The notes beneath the pieces are model-generated. The model was not told where the DNA came from. It worked only from the letters and a program-made list of their open reading frames with translations, and made no database searches. A DNA stretch of 64,000 nt, taken from contig CAJNDT010000145.1 of NCBI GenBank assembly GCA_905221615.1, forward strand, positions 124,001-188,000, in the 5' to 3' direction. A program made the position numbers and the translations under genes. Below, piece by piece: positions 62,576 to 64,000 of this stretch. How positions within the stretch are numbered: position 1 is the stretch's first letter; each line of letters starts with the position of its first letter. The DNA is from Symbiodinium sp. CCMP2592 (lineage: Eukaryota > Sar > Dinophyceae > Suessiales > Symbiodiniaceae).

Positions 62576-62659
62576 AAGCCGCATGCAGACCCTGCATCGT
62601 AGGTCCAGGCGGGAGACAGAAAATCTGTCTATCCATTCATCTTCCTTATACTGATTCTA

Positions 62660-62694
62660 TTATACTACAGCTACTGCTACTGCTACTTCTTCTT

Positions 62695-62742
<48 letters not shown>

Positions 62743-62956
62743 TTACTTCTGCTACTACCACTGCTACCACTACCACTACCACTACCACTACCACTACCAC
62801 TACCACTACCACTACCACTACCACTACCACTACCACTACCACTACCACTACCACTACCACTACCACTACCACTACCACTACCACTACCACTACCACTACC
62901 ACTACCACTACCACTACTACTACTACTACTACGACGACGACTACTACTACTACTAA
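62660..62956. repeat. (CTA)n and (CTACCA)n satellite, left part
   Basis: (CTA)n then about 25 units of CTACCA (62757-62913), then (CTA)n with ACGACG. Ser/Gly- and Val-repeat frames are artefacts. Interrupted at 62957 by an inserted element. Confidence 0.95.
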
Positions 62957-63655
62957 GACATGCGCTCGTAGGAGGCCTGGTGGTTTTCATGGGTTTCAAG
63001 CAGAACGCATTCTTCAGGTTCGAGCACCTTTACGGCACTCTCGGCTGCCACACAAGGTTGAATGTGCAAAACATGGTGCGTTTAGGAAATGCCGAAAGTA
63101 CTGTCAGGGCCAACAAAAACGCGCATGAGGCAGCCGCCGGTGTCGGAAATCACGAAGTAGCATTTGTAGGTTTTGTATGCTTCTGGTGCTGCGGGCTTAT
63201 TACGCAAAAGGAAAGCACTACGTGCACAGTATGCTGTACAAAGAGGCAAAAACGCTGTAAACACCAGTGTTTTTAGATGCTTGTGACAACTTGTTGTGAT
63301 CCACATCCTTGCGCAGTACGTTGTACATGGATGCTTGTGACAGCATGTCTCCACATCCCTGCGCAGCAGTATGTTGTACGAAGAGCAAAATTGCTGTACA
63401 TAGCTCGTTTCAGGCAATAACATGAACGTTATCATCCCCACCCCCCAATATCCCACTCCTACCGTGCAAAGTGGCTCCGCAAAAAAACGTGCGTAGAAGC
63501 AACAGTGCCGTAAATACCGGCGTGCTGTGCATGCTCGCCAAAGGCAATCACATGAAATCATCCCCCCCTACCCCCCAACCCCCAAAACCCTGCGCCTACC
63601 GTGCAAAATGGCCCCGAAAGGCATGAAAACACCAGGCCTCCTACGAGAGTGTGTC
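62957..63655. mobile_element. Non-autonomous DNA element with terminal inverted repeats (MITE-like)
   Basis: Left end GACATGCGCTCGTAGGAGGC CTGGTGGTTTTCATG (62957-62991). The right end (63622-63655) is its inverse: CATGAAAACACCAGGCCTCC TACGAG then AGTGTGTC. From 62965 inward 26 of 27 bases pair, and the outermost GACA/TGTC also match. It is 699 bp and sits inside the (CTA)n array. No transposase frame. Inside are about 130-bp direct repeats: CTACCGTGCAAAGTGGCTCC (about 63459) and CTACCGTGCAAAATGGCCCC (about 63597), with AACATGAACGTTATCATCCC and ATCACATGAAATCATCCC before them, and GTATGCTGTACAAAGAG-type motifs repeated upstream. The target-site duplication cannot be read in the CTA background. 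Confidence 0.7.
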
Positions 63656-63718
63656 ATACTACTATACTACTAGTACTACTACCACGACGACGACTACTAC
63701 TACTACTACTACTACTAT

Positions 63719-63804
<86 letters not shown>

Positions 63805-63807
63805 GTG

Positions 63808-63873
<66 letters not shown>

Positions 63874-63939
63874 CTAATAATGCTGCTACTACTACTGCTA
63901 CTACTACTACTACTACTACTACTACTCCTAATAATGCCG

Positions 63940-63981
<42 letters not shown>

Positions 63982-64000
63982 CTACTACTAATCCTACTCC
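63656..64000. repeat. (CTA)n satellite, right part
   Basis: CTA repeats with CTG, CTT and CCTAATAATG interruptions running to the window end. A CTACTCCTAATAATGCTGCT-type variant occurs twice, about 53 bp apart. Confidence 0.95.

Noticed and set aside
62646-62999. Ser-Gly and poly-Val frames as silk- or glycine-rich proteins
   Set aside because: Direct translation of (CTACCA)n and (CTA)n with no flanking coding sequence.
1-64000. Dinoflagellate spliced-leader relics, tRNA and rRNA genes
   Set aside because: Scanned by eye for the conserved 3' part of the leader (TTTTGGCTCAAG), T-loop boxes and rRNA landmarks. None was convincing. A covariance-model search would settle it.

Overview
This is nuclear DNA of a photosynthetic dinoflagellate, probably Symbiodiniaceae or a close relative. 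Four signals support this. (1) Introns have GT, GC or GA donors and AG|G acceptors. (2) Degenerate heptamers of the TTTAGGG telomere type are scattered through the non-coding DNA. (3) There is a fragment of a dinoflagellate-type light-harvesting (acpPC) protein at 60363-60536. (4) There is a decayed non-LTR reverse transcriptase of the kind common in these genomes. Nothing looks bacterial. No rRNA, tRNA, CRISPR array, or spliced-leader relic was found.

Most long open reading frames here are not genes. Real coding sequence appears as short exons (about 30-210 nt), recognised by codon use, splice signals, protein-like translation and reading phase that carries across introns. Nearly all lie on the + strand, as expected for a unidirectional gene array.

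Layout: 0-4 kb, isolated exons and satellites. 4.2-6.3 kb, a decayed LINE-type element. 6.4-23 kb, scattered exons in microsatellite, GC-rich and TTTAGGG-like DNA, plus a decayed minus-strand retroelement polyprotein (9.7-10.1 kb). 23.4-27.2 kb, a spliced gene with coiled-coil exons joined in phase to an elongation-factor-3-like ABC exon. 27.6-46 kb, many isolated exons of unknown genes around an 850-bp CAN trinucleotide tract. 46.57-47.05 kb, four phase-compatible exons giving the C-terminal end of a ubiquitin-specific protease (the clearest gene). 47.7-48.2 kb, a 100-bp tandem repeat. 48.7-60.1 kb, small exons with tandem IQ (calmodulin-binding) motifs, whose introns are largely degenerate TTTAGGG/CCCTAAA. 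60.36 kb, the LHC fragment. 61.2-62.1 kb, exons of one more gene. 62.66-64 kb, a (CTA)n satellite interrupted by a 699-bp element with terminal inverted repeats.

Exon coordinates were read by eye. Transcript data would change many of them. Unknown genes are left unnamed.
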